Shown: positions 1 through 7,451 of the stretch, piece after piece | Position numbering within the stretch: the stretch's first letter is position 1 | Layout of the letters: every line of letters starts with the position of its first letter | DNA from: Stenotrophomonas sp. UBA2124 | GTDB lineage: Bacteria > Pseudomonadota > Gammaproteobacteria > Xanthomonadales > Xanthomonadaceae | Length of the DNA stretch: 26,599 bases | Direction: 5' to 3' | Assembly (NCBI GenBank): GCA_002329155.1 | Contig: DCXY01000026.1 | Location: 165,547 to 192,145, forward strand | Program-made: the position numbers and the translations under genes | The notes under the pieces: model-generated | What the model was told of the DNA's origin: nothing | The model's input: the letters and a program-made list of their open reading frames with translations, nothing else | The model's database searches: none

Positions 1-523
1 CCAGCTGCGATTCCTTCAGCTCGGACACGGTCGGGTTGAGGATGTACTGGCCATCCTTGTAGCCCACCTTGGCAGCGCCGATCGGGCCCTTGAACGGGGT
101 GCCGGCCAGCGACAGCGCAGCCGAGGCACCGATCAGGGCGGCGATGTCGCCGTCTACTTCCGGGTTCAGCGACATCACCGTGGCGATGATCTGCACTTCG
201 TTCTTGTAGTCTTCCGGGAACAGCGGGCGGATCGGACGGTCGATCAGGCGCGAGATCAGCGTCTCCTTCTCCGTGGCGCGGCCTTCGCGCTTGAAGAAGC
301 CACCCGGGATGCGACCACCAGCGTAGAACTTCTCCTGGTAATCGACGGTGAGCGGGAAGAAGTCCTGGCCTTCGCGCGCGCTCTTGGCGGCGACGGCAGT
401 GACCAGCAACACGGTGTCGTCCATCTTGACGATGACGGCGCCGCTGGCCTGGCGGGCGATTTCGCCGGTCTCAAGCGTGACGGTGTGCTTGCCGTACTGG
501 AAGGTTTTGGTGATTTTTGCCAC
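1..523 (-). CDS. pnp: Polynucleotide phosphorylase, N-terminal part (cut by window edge)
   Basis: Partial gene; only the first 174 residues are inside the window. PNPase is a phosphate-dependent 3'-5' exoribonuclease and a core enzyme of mRNA decay in the cytoplasm. The visible part is the first RNase PH domain, beginning MAKITKTFQYG, with the conserved FFKREGR segment near residues 77-83 and the SRLIDRPIRPLF motif near 91-102. The start is a GTG at 521-523. It is chosen because an AAGGA ribosome-binding sequence lies 7 bases upstream and the family N-terminus begins exactly there. The gene follows rpsO, as in E. coli, but a strong terminator (627-660) lies between them. Identity is secure; the C-terminal KH and S1 domains fall outside the window. 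Confidence 0.97.
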   Translation of the reverse strand, partial: MAKITKTFQYGKHTVTLETGEIARQASGAVIVKMDDTVLLVTAVAAKSAREGQDFFPLTVDYQEKFYAGGRIPGGFFKREGRATEKETLISRLIDRPIRPLFPEDYKNEVQIIATVMSLNPEVDGDIAALIGASAALSLAGTPFKGPIGAAKVGYKDGQYILNPTVSELKESQL

Positions 524-626
524 GGGGGAATCCTTGAAATGCATTCTTCAGATGGACCGTTGACGACCCTTGCCGTCCACGGGTGGCCGGGCGGGTCCGG
601 CCGTTCTACTGCGATTTTGAAGCTGT
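524..626 (-). other. pnp leader with GC-rich stem-loop
   Basis: Untranslated leader between the rpsO terminator and the pnp start. It contains a perfect 6-bp GC stem (585-590 paired with 597-602) with a 6-base loop. In E. coli the pnp leader folds into a hairpin cut by RNase III and used for PNPase autoregulation. Whether this shorter stem serves that role is inference. No convincing -35/-10 pair was found here. Confidence 0.4.
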
Positions 627-660
627 AAAAACAAAACCGCGGCGCATCGCTGCGCCGCGG
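627..660 (-). terminator. Intrinsic terminator after rpsO
   Basis: A perfect 10-bp GC-rich stem (637-646 with 651-660) and a 4-base loop, followed on the minus strand by a T-rich run of nine T in ten bases (627-636). It lies 11 bases after the rpsO stop codon and before pnp. It is the clearest rho-independent terminator in the window. In E. coli a terminator also lies at this junction and lets part of the transcripts through to pnp. Confidence 0.92.
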
Positions 661-671
661 CGGGAAGTCTC

Positions 672-932
672 TTAGCGGCGCAGGCCGAGCTTTTCGATCA
701 GCGCCTTGTAACGCTCGACGTCCTTCTTCTTGAGGTAGTCGAGCAGGCTGCGGCGGCGGTTGACCATCTGCAGCAGACCACGGCGGCTGTGGTGGTCCTT
801 CTTGTGCTCCTTGAAGTGACCGGTCAGCAGTTCGATGCGGGCGGTCAACAGGGCAACCTGGACTTCCGGCGAGCCGGTGTCGTTGGCGCCGCGCTTGTTG
901 TCTTCAATAACTTTCTGGGTGTCGATGGACAT
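672..932 (-). CDS. rpsO: 30S ribosomal protein S15
   Basis: The 86-residue product is close to the usual 88-89 residues. S15 binds the central domain of 16S rRNA (helices 20-22) and is an early assembly protein of the 30S platform. The sequence shows the family signatures TGSPEVQVALLTARI (about residues 19-33) and the basic KDHHSRRGLL stretch (about 45-54) that contacts rRNA. The start is an ATG at 930-932, preceded only by a weak GAGAA-type ribosome-binding sequence. The gene has its own promoter (1048-1076) inside the truB-rpsO spacer, a leader of about 110 bases with a hairpin, and a strong terminator behind it. It can therefore be made as a monocistronic mRNA. S15 represses its own translation in several bacteria. 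Confidence 0.98.
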   Translation of the reverse strand: MSIDTQKVIEDNKRGANDTGSPEVQVALLTARIELLTGHFKEHKKDHHSRRGLLQMVNRRRSLLDYLKKKDVERYKALIEKLGLRR

Positions 933-1047
933 GATGTTTTCTCAGTGATGCGTGGCCGGCAGGAACGTATTGAACGCACCGCGCAGCTCGCCGATTGGAA
1001 AGAACCGCCTGCCGACGGCAGGAGGGCGCCCGTTCAAGGGCCGCAAA
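933..1047 (-). promoter_or_regulatory. rpsO 5' leader with stem-loop
   Basis: Region between the -10 box and the rpsO start, predicted to be transcribed as a leader of about 110 bases. It contains a perfect 6-bp stem (1008-1013 with 1017-1022) closed by a 3-base loop. S15 mRNAs in several bacterial groups carry structurally unrelated leaders that bind S15 and shut off translation. This leader is a candidate of that kind, but I cannot show an S15 binding site. Confidence 0.4.
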
Positions 1048-1076
1048 ATTGTAACGATCTGGCCCCTCTGCGACAA
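1048..1076 (-). promoter_or_regulatory. Sigma70-type promoter for rpsO
   Basis: Read on the minus strand: -35 TTGTCG (1071-1076), a spacer of exactly 17 bases, and -10 TACAAT (1048-1053). The -10 matches the consensus at five of six positions and the -35 at four of six. It sits just past the truB stop codon and gives rpsO-pnp an entry point independent of the upstream cluster. Confidence 0.75.
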
Positions 1077-1105
1077 GGCGCCGCAGGTATTGGCGCTCAT
1101 CCCAT

Positions 1106-2017
1106 TCAGAGATTGAAGCGCCTCTGCGGCGACAAACGGCCGTCCGCCTCCACCTGCCCCAGCCCCAGCGGCACGCCGCCGGCGCCGTATACGGCCACCT
1201 GCCCCGCCGGCCAGGCCGGGTTGCGCAGGCGCTGGCCCATGCAGAAGCGGGTGCCCTGCCCCGTGTCCAGCTCCACCCGAGCGAAATGGCTCAGGCCATC
1301 GGCCAGCGGCAGCAGCCAGCCCATCAGGGCGGCCTCGTCGCCGCTTTCGGCCACCTCACGCAGGGCATCCAGCCCGATCATGCGCGGCTCCCGGAACGGC
1401 TCTACCCACAGCCGGCGCAGGCCGGTGATGTGCGCGCCGCAGCCCAGCAGCTCGCCCAGGTCACGAGCGATGCTGCGGATATAGGTGCCCGAGCCGCAGG
1501 TGACCCGCAGCGACAGCTGCTCGCCGTCATGGCCCAGGATCTCGATGGACTGCACATGCACATCACGCTCGGGCGCCTCGATGGCATCGCCCCGGCGCGC
1601 CTTCACATACAGCGGCTCGCCGCCCTGCTTGAGCGCCGAATAGATGGGCGCACGCTGGCGGACATGTCCGGTCAACGTGGCCAGCGCCGCCTCCAGCGCA
1701 GGCCGGCTGATGGCAGGCACGGGCCGCTCGCGCAGCACCACGCCGTCGGCGTCATCGGTGTCGGTGGTACGGCCCAGCACGATCTGCGCGTCATAGGCCT
1801 TGGCCGAACCCAGCAGCAGGCCGGCGATCTTGGTGGCCTCGCCGAAGCACAGCGGCAGCAGGCCGGTGGCCAGCGGGTCCAGGCTGCCGGTATGGCCGCC
1901 CTTCTCGGCACGGAACAGCCGCCGCGCCACCTGCAGGGCGGTGTTGGAACTCATGCCCGCAGGCTTGTCGAGCAGGACAATGCCGTCCAGGCGGCGGAAT
2001 TGAATACGGGGACGCAT
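1106..2017 (-). CDS. truB: tRNA pseudouridine-55 synthase TruB
   Basis: 303 residues. TruB converts U55 in the T-loop of nearly all elongator tRNAs to pseudouridine and also acts as a tRNA folding chaperone. The catalytic motif GGHTGSLDPLATG is present, with the active-site aspartate at residue 47. The N-terminus RRLDGIVLLDKPAGMSSN is the typical substrate-binding start of the family. The frame stays open upstream to 2119, but the added 34 residues are low-complexity, run into the rbfA-truB spacer and do not resemble TruB. The ATG at 2015-2017 is therefore preferred; its ribosome-binding sequence is weak. The gene follows rbfA after 126 bases and precedes the rpsO promoter. Its C-terminal domain looks complete. 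Confidence 0.96.
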   Translation of the reverse strand: MRPRIQFRRLDGIVLLDKPAGMSSNTALQVARRLFRAEKGGHTGSLDPLATGLLPLCFGEATKIAGLLLGSAKAYDAQIVLGRTTDTDDADGVVLRERPVPAISRPALEAALATLTGHVRQRAPIYSALKQGGEPLYVKARRGDAIEAPERDVHVQSIEILGHDGEQLSLRVTCGSGTYIRSIARDLGELLGCGAHITGLRRLWVEPFREPRMIGLDALREVAESGDEAALMGWLLPLADGLSHFARVELDTGQGTRFCMGQRLRNPAWPAGQVAVYGAGGVPLGLGQVEADGRLSPQRRFNL

Positions 2018-2143
2018 GCGGCACCATTCTCGGGCCGGCGAGGGAGGCTTGCCAGCGGCGGCGGGAATCGGGGGAATCGGGTTCAGCGGCCACGCGCGCA
2101 GCGGGCCCTGACATGACAACAGCCCTTGCGGGCTGCTGGCGGC
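2018..2143 (-). other. rbfA-truB spacer with GNRA stem-loop
   Basis: The spacer begins with a 9-bp stem (2117-2125 with 2130-2138, one G-U pair) capped by a GCAA tetraloop, 5 bases after the rbfA stop. What follows on the minus strand is GTTGTCAT-like, too poor in T for a strong terminator. It could be a weak terminator or a 3'-end stabiliser. The rest of the spacer is GC-rich with no further signal seen. Confidence 0.5.
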
Positions 2144-2536
2144 TTACTTCTCGTCGGCGCCCTGCGCGTCGGAGTCCGTGTCGGGCGCCTGCGTTTCAGG
2201 CAGGTCACGCAGCAGGTTGTCGATGCGCTCACCACGGTCCACCGAATCGTCGTAGTGGAAATGCAGCTCCGGCACATGGCGCAGCTTCATTGCCCGGGCC
2301 AGGCCGGTACGCAGCTCACCCGCGAGTTCACGCAGGCCCTTGACCGCCTCGGCCGAACGCTCCGGCATCAGCGCGGTGACGAACACCTTGGCGTGGGCCA
2401 TGTCGCGGGTGACTTCCACGTCCGAGACACTGACCGATGGCAGCCCATGCTCGCGCACGGCGGCATGCACCAGCGTGCCCAGGTCACGGCGGATCTGCGC
2501 GGAAACTCGGTCGGTACGGTGGAAAGTCTTGGGCAC
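2144..2536 (-). CDS. rbfA: 30S ribosome-binding factor A
   Basis: 130 residues. RbfA is a small KH-type protein that binds the 30S subunit during late maturation, near the 5' end of 16S rRNA, and is needed for cold adaptation. The start region (PKTFHRTDRVSAQIRRDL) and the segment MKLRHVPELHFHYDDSVDRG (about residues 84-103) are diagnostic. An upstream in-frame ATG at 2587 exists, but it lies inside the infB terminator hairpin. I therefore choose the GTG at 2534-2536, which also matches the family N-terminus. The C-terminal tail of about 20 residues is acidic and variable. The gene lies between infB and truB as in E. coli. Confidence 0.93.
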   Translation of the reverse strand: MPKTFHRTDRVSAQIRRDLGTLVHAAVREHGLPSVSVSDVEVTRDMAHAKVFVTALMPERSAEAVKGLRELAGELRTGLARAMKLRHVPELHFHYDDSVDRGERIDNLLRDLPETQAPDTDSDAQGADEK

Positions 2537-2566
2537 GTTATCTCGCTCTTTGCGTTGTTGCTGTTC

Positions 2567-2600
2567 AAAAACGCGGCCGGCCTGCACATGCAGACCGGCC
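2567..2600 (-). terminator. Intrinsic terminator between infB and rbfA
   Basis: A 12-bp stem (2575-2586 with 2589-2600, one G-T wobble; the innermost pair is probably open, leaving a 4-base loop). It is followed on the minus strand by three bases and then five T (2567-2571). It begins 9 bases after the infB stop codon. If active it separates infB from rbfA-truB, at least partly. Confidence 0.75.
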
Positions 2601-2609
2601 GTTGACGTA

Positions 2610-5249
2610 TTACAGGGTGCGCGGCACTTCGATGCGCTCGAAGCACTCGATCTGGTCGCCCGGCTTCACGTCGTTGTAGGCCTTCACACCAATACCGCAC
2701 TCGGTACCGTTGCGCACTTCCTCGACGTTTTCCTTGAAGCGGCGCAGCGATTCCAGCTCGCCCTCGAACACCACCACGCTGTCACGCAGCACGCGGATCG
2801 GCTTGTTCCGCTTGACCACGCCCTCGACCACCATACAGCCGGCAACCGCACCGAACTTGGAGCTGCGGAACACGTCGCGGACCTCGGCGATACCGATGAT
2901 CTCTTCGCGGATTTCCACGCCCAGCAGACCGGAGGCCACCTGCTTCACCTGGTCGATCACGTCATAGATGATCGAGAAGTAACGCAGGTCAACGCCGTTG
3001 GCTTCGATGATGCGACGCGCCGAGGCGTCGGCACGCACGTTGAAGCCGATCACGGTGGCCTTGGAGGCAACCGCGGAGTTGGCGTCGGACTCGGTGATGC
3101 CGCCCACGCCGGAGTGGATCACGTTGATGCGGATGTCGTCGTTGGACAGGCCGACCAGCGACTGGCTCAGTGCCTGCACCGAACCCTGGACGTCGGCCTT
3201 GATCAGCAGGTTCAGCACCTGCTGGCCTTCGCCCTTGCCCATCTGCGCCATGATGTCTTCCATGCGGCTGCCCGCCGTGGCGACCAGGCGCGACTCGCGG
3301 CGCTTGGTTTCACGCTGCTGGGCAACGTCCTTGGCCAGGCGCTCGTCCTCGACCACCACGAAGTCATCACCGGCGTCGGGCACGCCCGACAGACCCAGCA
3401 CCTGCACCGGGATCGACGGGCCGGCTTCGCCCACCTGGCGGCCGGTTTCGTCGAACAGTGCACGCACGCGGCCGTACTGGATGCCGCACACCAGGTAGTC
3501 GCCCTTCTTGAGCTGACCCTGCTGCACCAGCACCGTGGCGACCGGGCCACGGCCCTTGTCCAGCGACGACTCGATGACCACGCCGCTGGCGCGGCCCTCG
3601 GCCACGGCCTTGAGCTCAAGCACTTCTGCCTGCAGCGAAATCGCATCCAGCAGGTCGTCGATGCCCTGGCCGGTCTTGGCGGAAATTTCCACCATCTGCG
3701 TGTCACCACCGAAGTCTTCGGCCACGACCTGCTCGGCGAGCAGCTCGTTCTTGACGCGCATCGGGTCGGCGGTGGACTTGTCGATCTTGTTGATTGCCAC
3801 CACGATCGGCGCATTGGCGGCGCGAGCGTGCTGGATGGCTTCCTTGGTCTGCGGCATGACGCCGTCATCGGCTGCCACCACAACCACCACCACGTCGGTC
3901 AGCTGCGCGCCACGGGCACGCATCGAGGTGAACGCGGCATGGCCCGGGGTATCCAGGAAGCTGATCACGCCCTTCGGCGTTTCAACATGGTACGCACCGA
4001 TGTGCTGGGTGATGCCACCGGCCTCGCCATTGGCAACCTTGGTGCGGCGGATGTAATCCAGCAGCGAGGTCTTGCCGTGGTCGACGTGGCCCATGATGGT
4101 GACCACCGGCGGGCGCGCAATCGCCTCGCCCTGGTCGGCATCGGCAATGGCCAGCAGTGCGTCTTCGGCATCGTCGTTGCCCGCACGCACGGCCTTGTGG
4201 CCGAGTTCTTCGGTGACCAGCACCGCGGTGTCGTGGTCGATGGACTGGGTGATGGTGGCCATCACGCCCATCTTGAACAGCGCCTTGACCACTTCGCCAC
4301 CCTTCAGCGCCAGCTTCTGCGCCAGGTCGGCCACGGTGATGGTTTCACCAATGGCAACCTCGCGCACCACCGGTGCGGTCGGGCGCTCGAAACCGTGGCT
4401 GCCACCCGCGCCACCGCGCGACTGCTCATTGCCACGACGGCCCGGCTGGGCACGCCCACCCGGGCGGCCACGCGAATTGCTGTTGTTGCTGTTGCCACGA
4501 CGGGCACGGTCGGACGCGGACAGATGCAGCTGGCCACCGAAACGGCTGCCGCCGTCTTCGTTGGCCTGGCCACCACGGCCCTTGCCTGCAGGCTTGGCAT
4601 GCGAAGCACGGTCCTCGCGGGCCGGCGCACGCGGCGCGGCGGGCGCGGCAGCGTGGCGCACGGTGCGCACAGCCGGCTCATCATCGGCATCGGCTGCTGC
4701 CGGCTTGGCCGGCTTGACCTTGGCAGCCTCTTCGGCGGCCTTGCGCTCGGCCTCGGCGCGCTCACGCTCGGCTTCCTCGGCCGCCTTCACGCGGGCGATT
4801 TCCTCGTCGCGTGCGCGGTCCTTCTCGGCCAGCATGCGCTGCTCTTCAAGGTTGCGCTGGCGCGACTCCTCGAGCTTGCGCAGGATTTCCGCGCGCTCCT
4901 CGTCCGGCGTCATCGCAGGCTTGCCACCCTCCGGCTTGACGTAGGTGCGCTTCTGGCGCACTTCCACGTTGACCGTGGTCTTGCTGCGGCCAGCGTTGAC
5001 GGTCACTTCCTGATGCTTGCGGCGGTTCAGGGTGATCTTCTTCGGCGCGGCCTCGGCCTCGTCGGCGGTCTGCTCGTCCTTGCCGTGGGAGCGGCGAAGG
5101 AAACCAAGCAGCTTCACTTTCTCGGTACTGGTCACGACCTGGTCGGGACCGCTGAACTTCATGCCGGCCTGGGCCAGCTGTTCCAGCAGTTTCTCGACCG
5201 GCGTGTTGACCAGTTCGGCGAGCTTGCGGATGGTGGTTTGCTGCGACAT
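2610..5249 (-). CDS. infB: Translation initiation factor IF2
   Basis: 879 residues. IF2 is the GTPase that brings fMet-tRNA to the 30S P-site and promotes 50S joining. Domains in order: N-terminal IF2_N helix-turn (about 1-50); a charged, Ala/Glu/Lys-rich coiled-coil-like segment (about 110-190); a Gly/Arg/Asn-rich flexible linker (about 190-290); a second IF2_N-like segment (about 300-350); the G domain with G1 GHVDHGKT (387-394), G3 DTPGH (433-437) and G4 NKID (487-490); then the beta-barrel and C-terminal fMet-tRNA-binding domains ending in RIEVPRTL. The ATG at 5247-5249 follows an AGGA sequence at good spacing; an extension to 5285 has no support. It is co-directional with nusA, 95 bases downstream of it, and is followed by an intrinsic terminator. 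Confidence 0.98.
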   Translation of the reverse strand: MSQQTTIRKLAELVNTPVEKLLEQLAQAGMKFSGPDQVVTSTEKVKLLGFLRRSHGKDEQTADEAEAAPKKITLNRRKHQEVTVNAGRSKTTVNVEVRQKRTYVKPEGGKPAMTPDEERAEILRKLEESRQRNLEEQRMLAEKDRARDEEIARVKAAEEAERERAEAERKAAEEAAKVKPAKPAAADADDEPAVRTVRHAAAPAAPRAPAREDRASHAKPAGKGRGGQANEDGGSRFGGQLHLSASDRARRGNSNNSNSRGRPGGRAQPGRRGNEQSRGGAGGSHGFERPTAPVVREVAIGETITVADLAQKLALKGGEVVKALFKMGVMATITQSIDHDTAVLVTEELGHKAVRAGNDDAEDALLAIADADQGEAIARPPVVTIMGHVDHGKTSLLDYIRRTKVANGEAGGITQHIGAYHVETPKGVISFLDTPGHAAFTSMRARGAQLTDVVVVVVAADDGVMPQTKEAIQHARAANAPIVVAINKIDKSTADPMRVKNELLAEQVVAEDFGGDTQMVEISAKTGQGIDDLLDAISLQAEVLELKAVAEGRASGVVIESSLDKGRGPVATVLVQQGQLKKGDYLVCGIQYGRVRALFDETGRQVGEAGPSIPVQVLGLSGVPDAGDDFVVVEDERLAKDVAQQRETKRRESRLVATAGSRMEDIMAQMGKGEGQQVLNLLIKADVQGSVQALSQSLVGLSNDDIRINVIHSGVGGITESDANSAVASKATVIGFNVRADASARRIIEANGVDLRYFSIIYDVIDQVKQVASGLLGVEIREEIIGIAEVRDVFRSSKFGAVAGCMVVEGVVKRNKPIRVLRDSVVVFEGELESLRRFKENVEEVRNGTECGIGVKAYNDVKPGDQIECFERIEVPRTL

Positions 5250-5344
5250 TCGGATCCTATGATCTTGTTGGCGCTCCCTCGACACGGACGAAGGCAGCGC
5301 GAAGTCTACGCCCTGAGCGGCTCAGGGCACTGTTCATCGCGGGC
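5250..5344 (-). other. nusA-infB spacer with perfect hairpin
   Basis: A 95-base spacer containing a perfect 8-bp stem (5310-5317 with 5321-5328) and a 3-base loop. No T-run follows, so it is not an intrinsic terminator. It could be an RNA processing or stability element, or a pause site for NusA-bound polymerase. Function is inference. Confidence 0.5.
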
Positions 5345-6856
5345 TCATTCGCCGCGCTCCAGGCGGGCGATCTCCTCGGCGCGGGCAGCCAGGATCAACG
5401 CCGCTGCACGCTCAAGGTCCATACCCTCGATACCAAACTCCACGACCTCGTCGGCGGCCAGGTCGGACAGGTCCTCGCTGGTACGCACGCCGTTGCCGGC
5501 CAGTGCGTAGGCGGTGGCCTCATCCATGCCTTCCAGCGCCAGCAGATCCTCGGCCGGCATGCCACCCTCTGCACCCTCTTCCACGGCCAGCGCCTCGTTG
5601 AGCAGCGCGTCGCGGGCACGGGCACGCAGTTCCTCGACGATGTCCTCGTCGAAGCCTTCCACGGCCAGCAGCTCGCCAACCGGGACGTAGGCGATTTCCT
5701 CTACCGTGCCAAAGCCCTCGGACACCAGGATGCCGGCGATTTCCTCGTCCACTTCCAGCTTGTCCATGAACAGCTGACGGGCGACGGACTGCTCGGCCTC
5801 GGACTTGGCGGTCACCTGGTCCTGGGTCATCACGTTGAGCTGCCAACCGGTCAGGCGGCTGGCCAGGCGCACGTTCTGGCCGCCCTTGCCGATGGCCTGC
5901 GCCAGACGGTCTTCAGCCACAGCCAGGTCCATCGAATGCTTTTCTTCATCGACGATGATCGACTGCACTTCGGCCGGCGCCATCGCGTTGATCACGAAGT
6001 TGGCCGGGTTCTCGTTCCACAGCACGATGTCCACGCGCTCGCCATTGAGCTCGTTGGACACGGCCTGCACGCGCGAACCACGCATGCCGATGCACGCGCC
6101 GATCGGATCGGTGCGGCTGTCGTGTGCCAGCACGGCAATCTTGGCGCGGTCGCCCGGGTCGCGTGCACAGGCCTTGATCTCGACCAGGCCCTGGCCCACT
6201 TCCGGCACTTCCAGCTTGAACAGCTCGATCATGAATTCCGGTGCGGCGCGGCTGATGAACAGCTGCGGGCCACGCGGTTCCGAACGCACCTCGGCCAGGT
6301 AGCCGCGCACGCGGTCGCCGGCGCGCAGCACGTCGCGCGGAATGCCCTTGTCCTTCGGAATGAAGGCCTCGGCATTGCCGCCCAGGTCAACATAGATGTT
6401 GCCGCGCTCGGCGCGCTTGACCACACCGGTCACCAGCTCGCCCACGCGGTCCTTCCACGCATCGACAACCTGCTGACGCTCGGCTTCACGCACGCGCTGC
6501 ACGATCACCTGCTTGGCGGCCTGTGCGGCAATGCGGCCGAAATCCGGGTTTTCGATCTGCTCTTCGATGTAGTCACCGATCTCCACGCCATCGGCTTCGT
6601 CAACGGCGTCCATCATGCGGATCTGGCGATCCGGCGATTCCATCACCACGTCATCGGCCACCACTTCCCAGCGGCGGTAGGTTTCGTAGCTGCCATCCTT
6701 CTGGTTGATGGCCACGCGCGCCAGCACGTCCTGCTCCGGGTAGCGTTTCTTCGCTGCCGAGGCCAGTGCCGCTTCAATCGCATCAAAAATAACTTCGCGC
6801 GGCACGCCCTTCTCGTTGGCGACTGCGTCAACTACCAGCAAAAGTTCCTTGCTCAT
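5345..6856 (-). CDS. nusA: Transcription termination/antitermination factor NusA
   Basis: 503 residues. NusA binds RNA polymerase and nascent RNA, stimulates pausing and hairpin termination, and takes part in rRNA antitermination. Visible domains: N-terminal polymerase-binding domain (about 1-125), S1 domain (about 135-200), KH1 with GMRGSR (257-262), KH2 with IGKGGQNVR (322-330), then two acidic helix-hairpin-helix repeats (about 365-430 and 440-500), an architecture shared with E. coli NusA. The frame is open up to 7036, but that part overlaps rimP. The ATG at 6854-6856 begins MSKELLLVVD, follows GGAG at good distance, and sits 4 bases after the rimP stop, suggesting translational coupling. 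Confidence 0.98.
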   Translation of the reverse strand: MSKELLLVVDAVANEKGVPREVIFDAIEAALASAAKKRYPEQDVLARVAINQKDGSYETYRRWEVVADDVVMESPDRQIRMMDAVDEADGVEIGDYIEEQIENPDFGRIAAQAAKQVIVQRVREAERQQVVDAWKDRVGELVTGVVKRAERGNIYVDLGGNAEAFIPKDKGIPRDVLRAGDRVRGYLAEVRSEPRGPQLFISRAAPEFMIELFKLEVPEVGQGLVEIKACARDPGDRAKIAVLAHDSRTDPIGACIGMRGSRVQAVSNELNGERVDIVLWNENPANFVINAMAPAEVQSIIVDEEKHSMDLAVAEDRLAQAIGKGGQNVRLASRLTGWQLNVMTQDQVTAKSEAEQSVARQLFMDKLEVDEEIAGILVSEGFGTVEEIAYVPVGELLAVEGFDEDIVEELRARARDALLNEALAVEEGAEGGMPAEDLLALEGMDEATAYALAGNGVRTSEDLSDLAADEVVEFGIEGMDLERAAALILAARAEEIARLERGE

Positions 6857-6860
6857 CGGC

Positions 6861-7451
6861 TCACTCCGCGCGCGGCTTTTTGGCCGCCGTTTCGTTGTTG
6901 GTCTTGTTCCTGGCCTTGTCACCCTGCTTGGGTGCCGGGCCAGTGGGTTTGGTTGGCGCCAGGCCGAGCGCGGCCCAGTCCGGAATGATGCGTGCCTTGT
7001 CGATATTGTCGAAGGCGGCCACGAACGGCTTGCCATCGACGATGAACGTCACGCTGCCCTGCGCGTGGTCAACAGCGGCAATCTCGCCCTGCAGGCGACG
7101 ACGGCCTTCCTGCGGCAGCTTCAGGCCCACCTTGGCGGACTCGCCCAGCTGCTGCTCGAACTGCTCCAGCGTGAACAGCGGGCGATCCACGCCCGGCGAG
7201 GACACTTCCAGCGTGTAATTGCCGCTGATCGGGTCTTCCACGTCCAGCTGCGCCGACACTTCGCGGCTCACCCGCTCGCAGTCGTCGATGTTGACCATGC
7301 GCTCGGGCTGCTCGGCCAGTGGCACGTCGATGTACAGGCGCAGGGTTGCGCCGCCGGGGGCCGGCAGATATTCGGCACCCAGCAGATCGAGCCCCAGCGC
7401 TTGCACGGTGGGACCCAGCAGATTCGCGATTTCAGTAGCCTTGTCGCTCAC
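6861..7451 (-). CDS. rimP: Ribosome maturation factor RimP
   Basis: 196 residues. RimP binds free 30S subunits and helps assemble the S12 region. The motifs YIDVPL, DCERVSREVSAQLDVEDPI (about residues 66-84) and the conserved SPGVDRPLF (about 94-102) identify the family. The frame is open upstream to 7760, but that extension would run through the tRNA-fMet gene. I therefore choose the GTG at 7449-7451, with AGGCAGG upstream, giving VSDKATEIANLL at the N-terminus. The C-terminal tail of about 30 residues is Lys/Pro/Ala-rich and variable in the family. It is directly followed by nusA. Confidence 0.95.
   Translation of the reverse strand: MSDKATEIANLLGPTVQALGLDLLGAEYLPAPGGATLRLYIDVPLAEQPERMVNIDDCERVSREVSAQLDVEDPISGNYTLEVSSPGVDRPLFTLEQFEQQLGESAKVGLKLPQEGRRRLQGEIAAVDHAQGSVTFIVDGKPFVAAFDNIDKARIIPDWAALGLAPTKPTGPAPKQGDKARNKTNNETAAKKPRAE

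Noticed and set aside
2340..5510. A 1056-codon open frame on the plus strand opposite infB
   Set aside because: infB on the other strand is complete and certain. The plus-strand translation is His/Gln/Leu-rich low-complexity sequence typical of the antisense of GC-rich genes.
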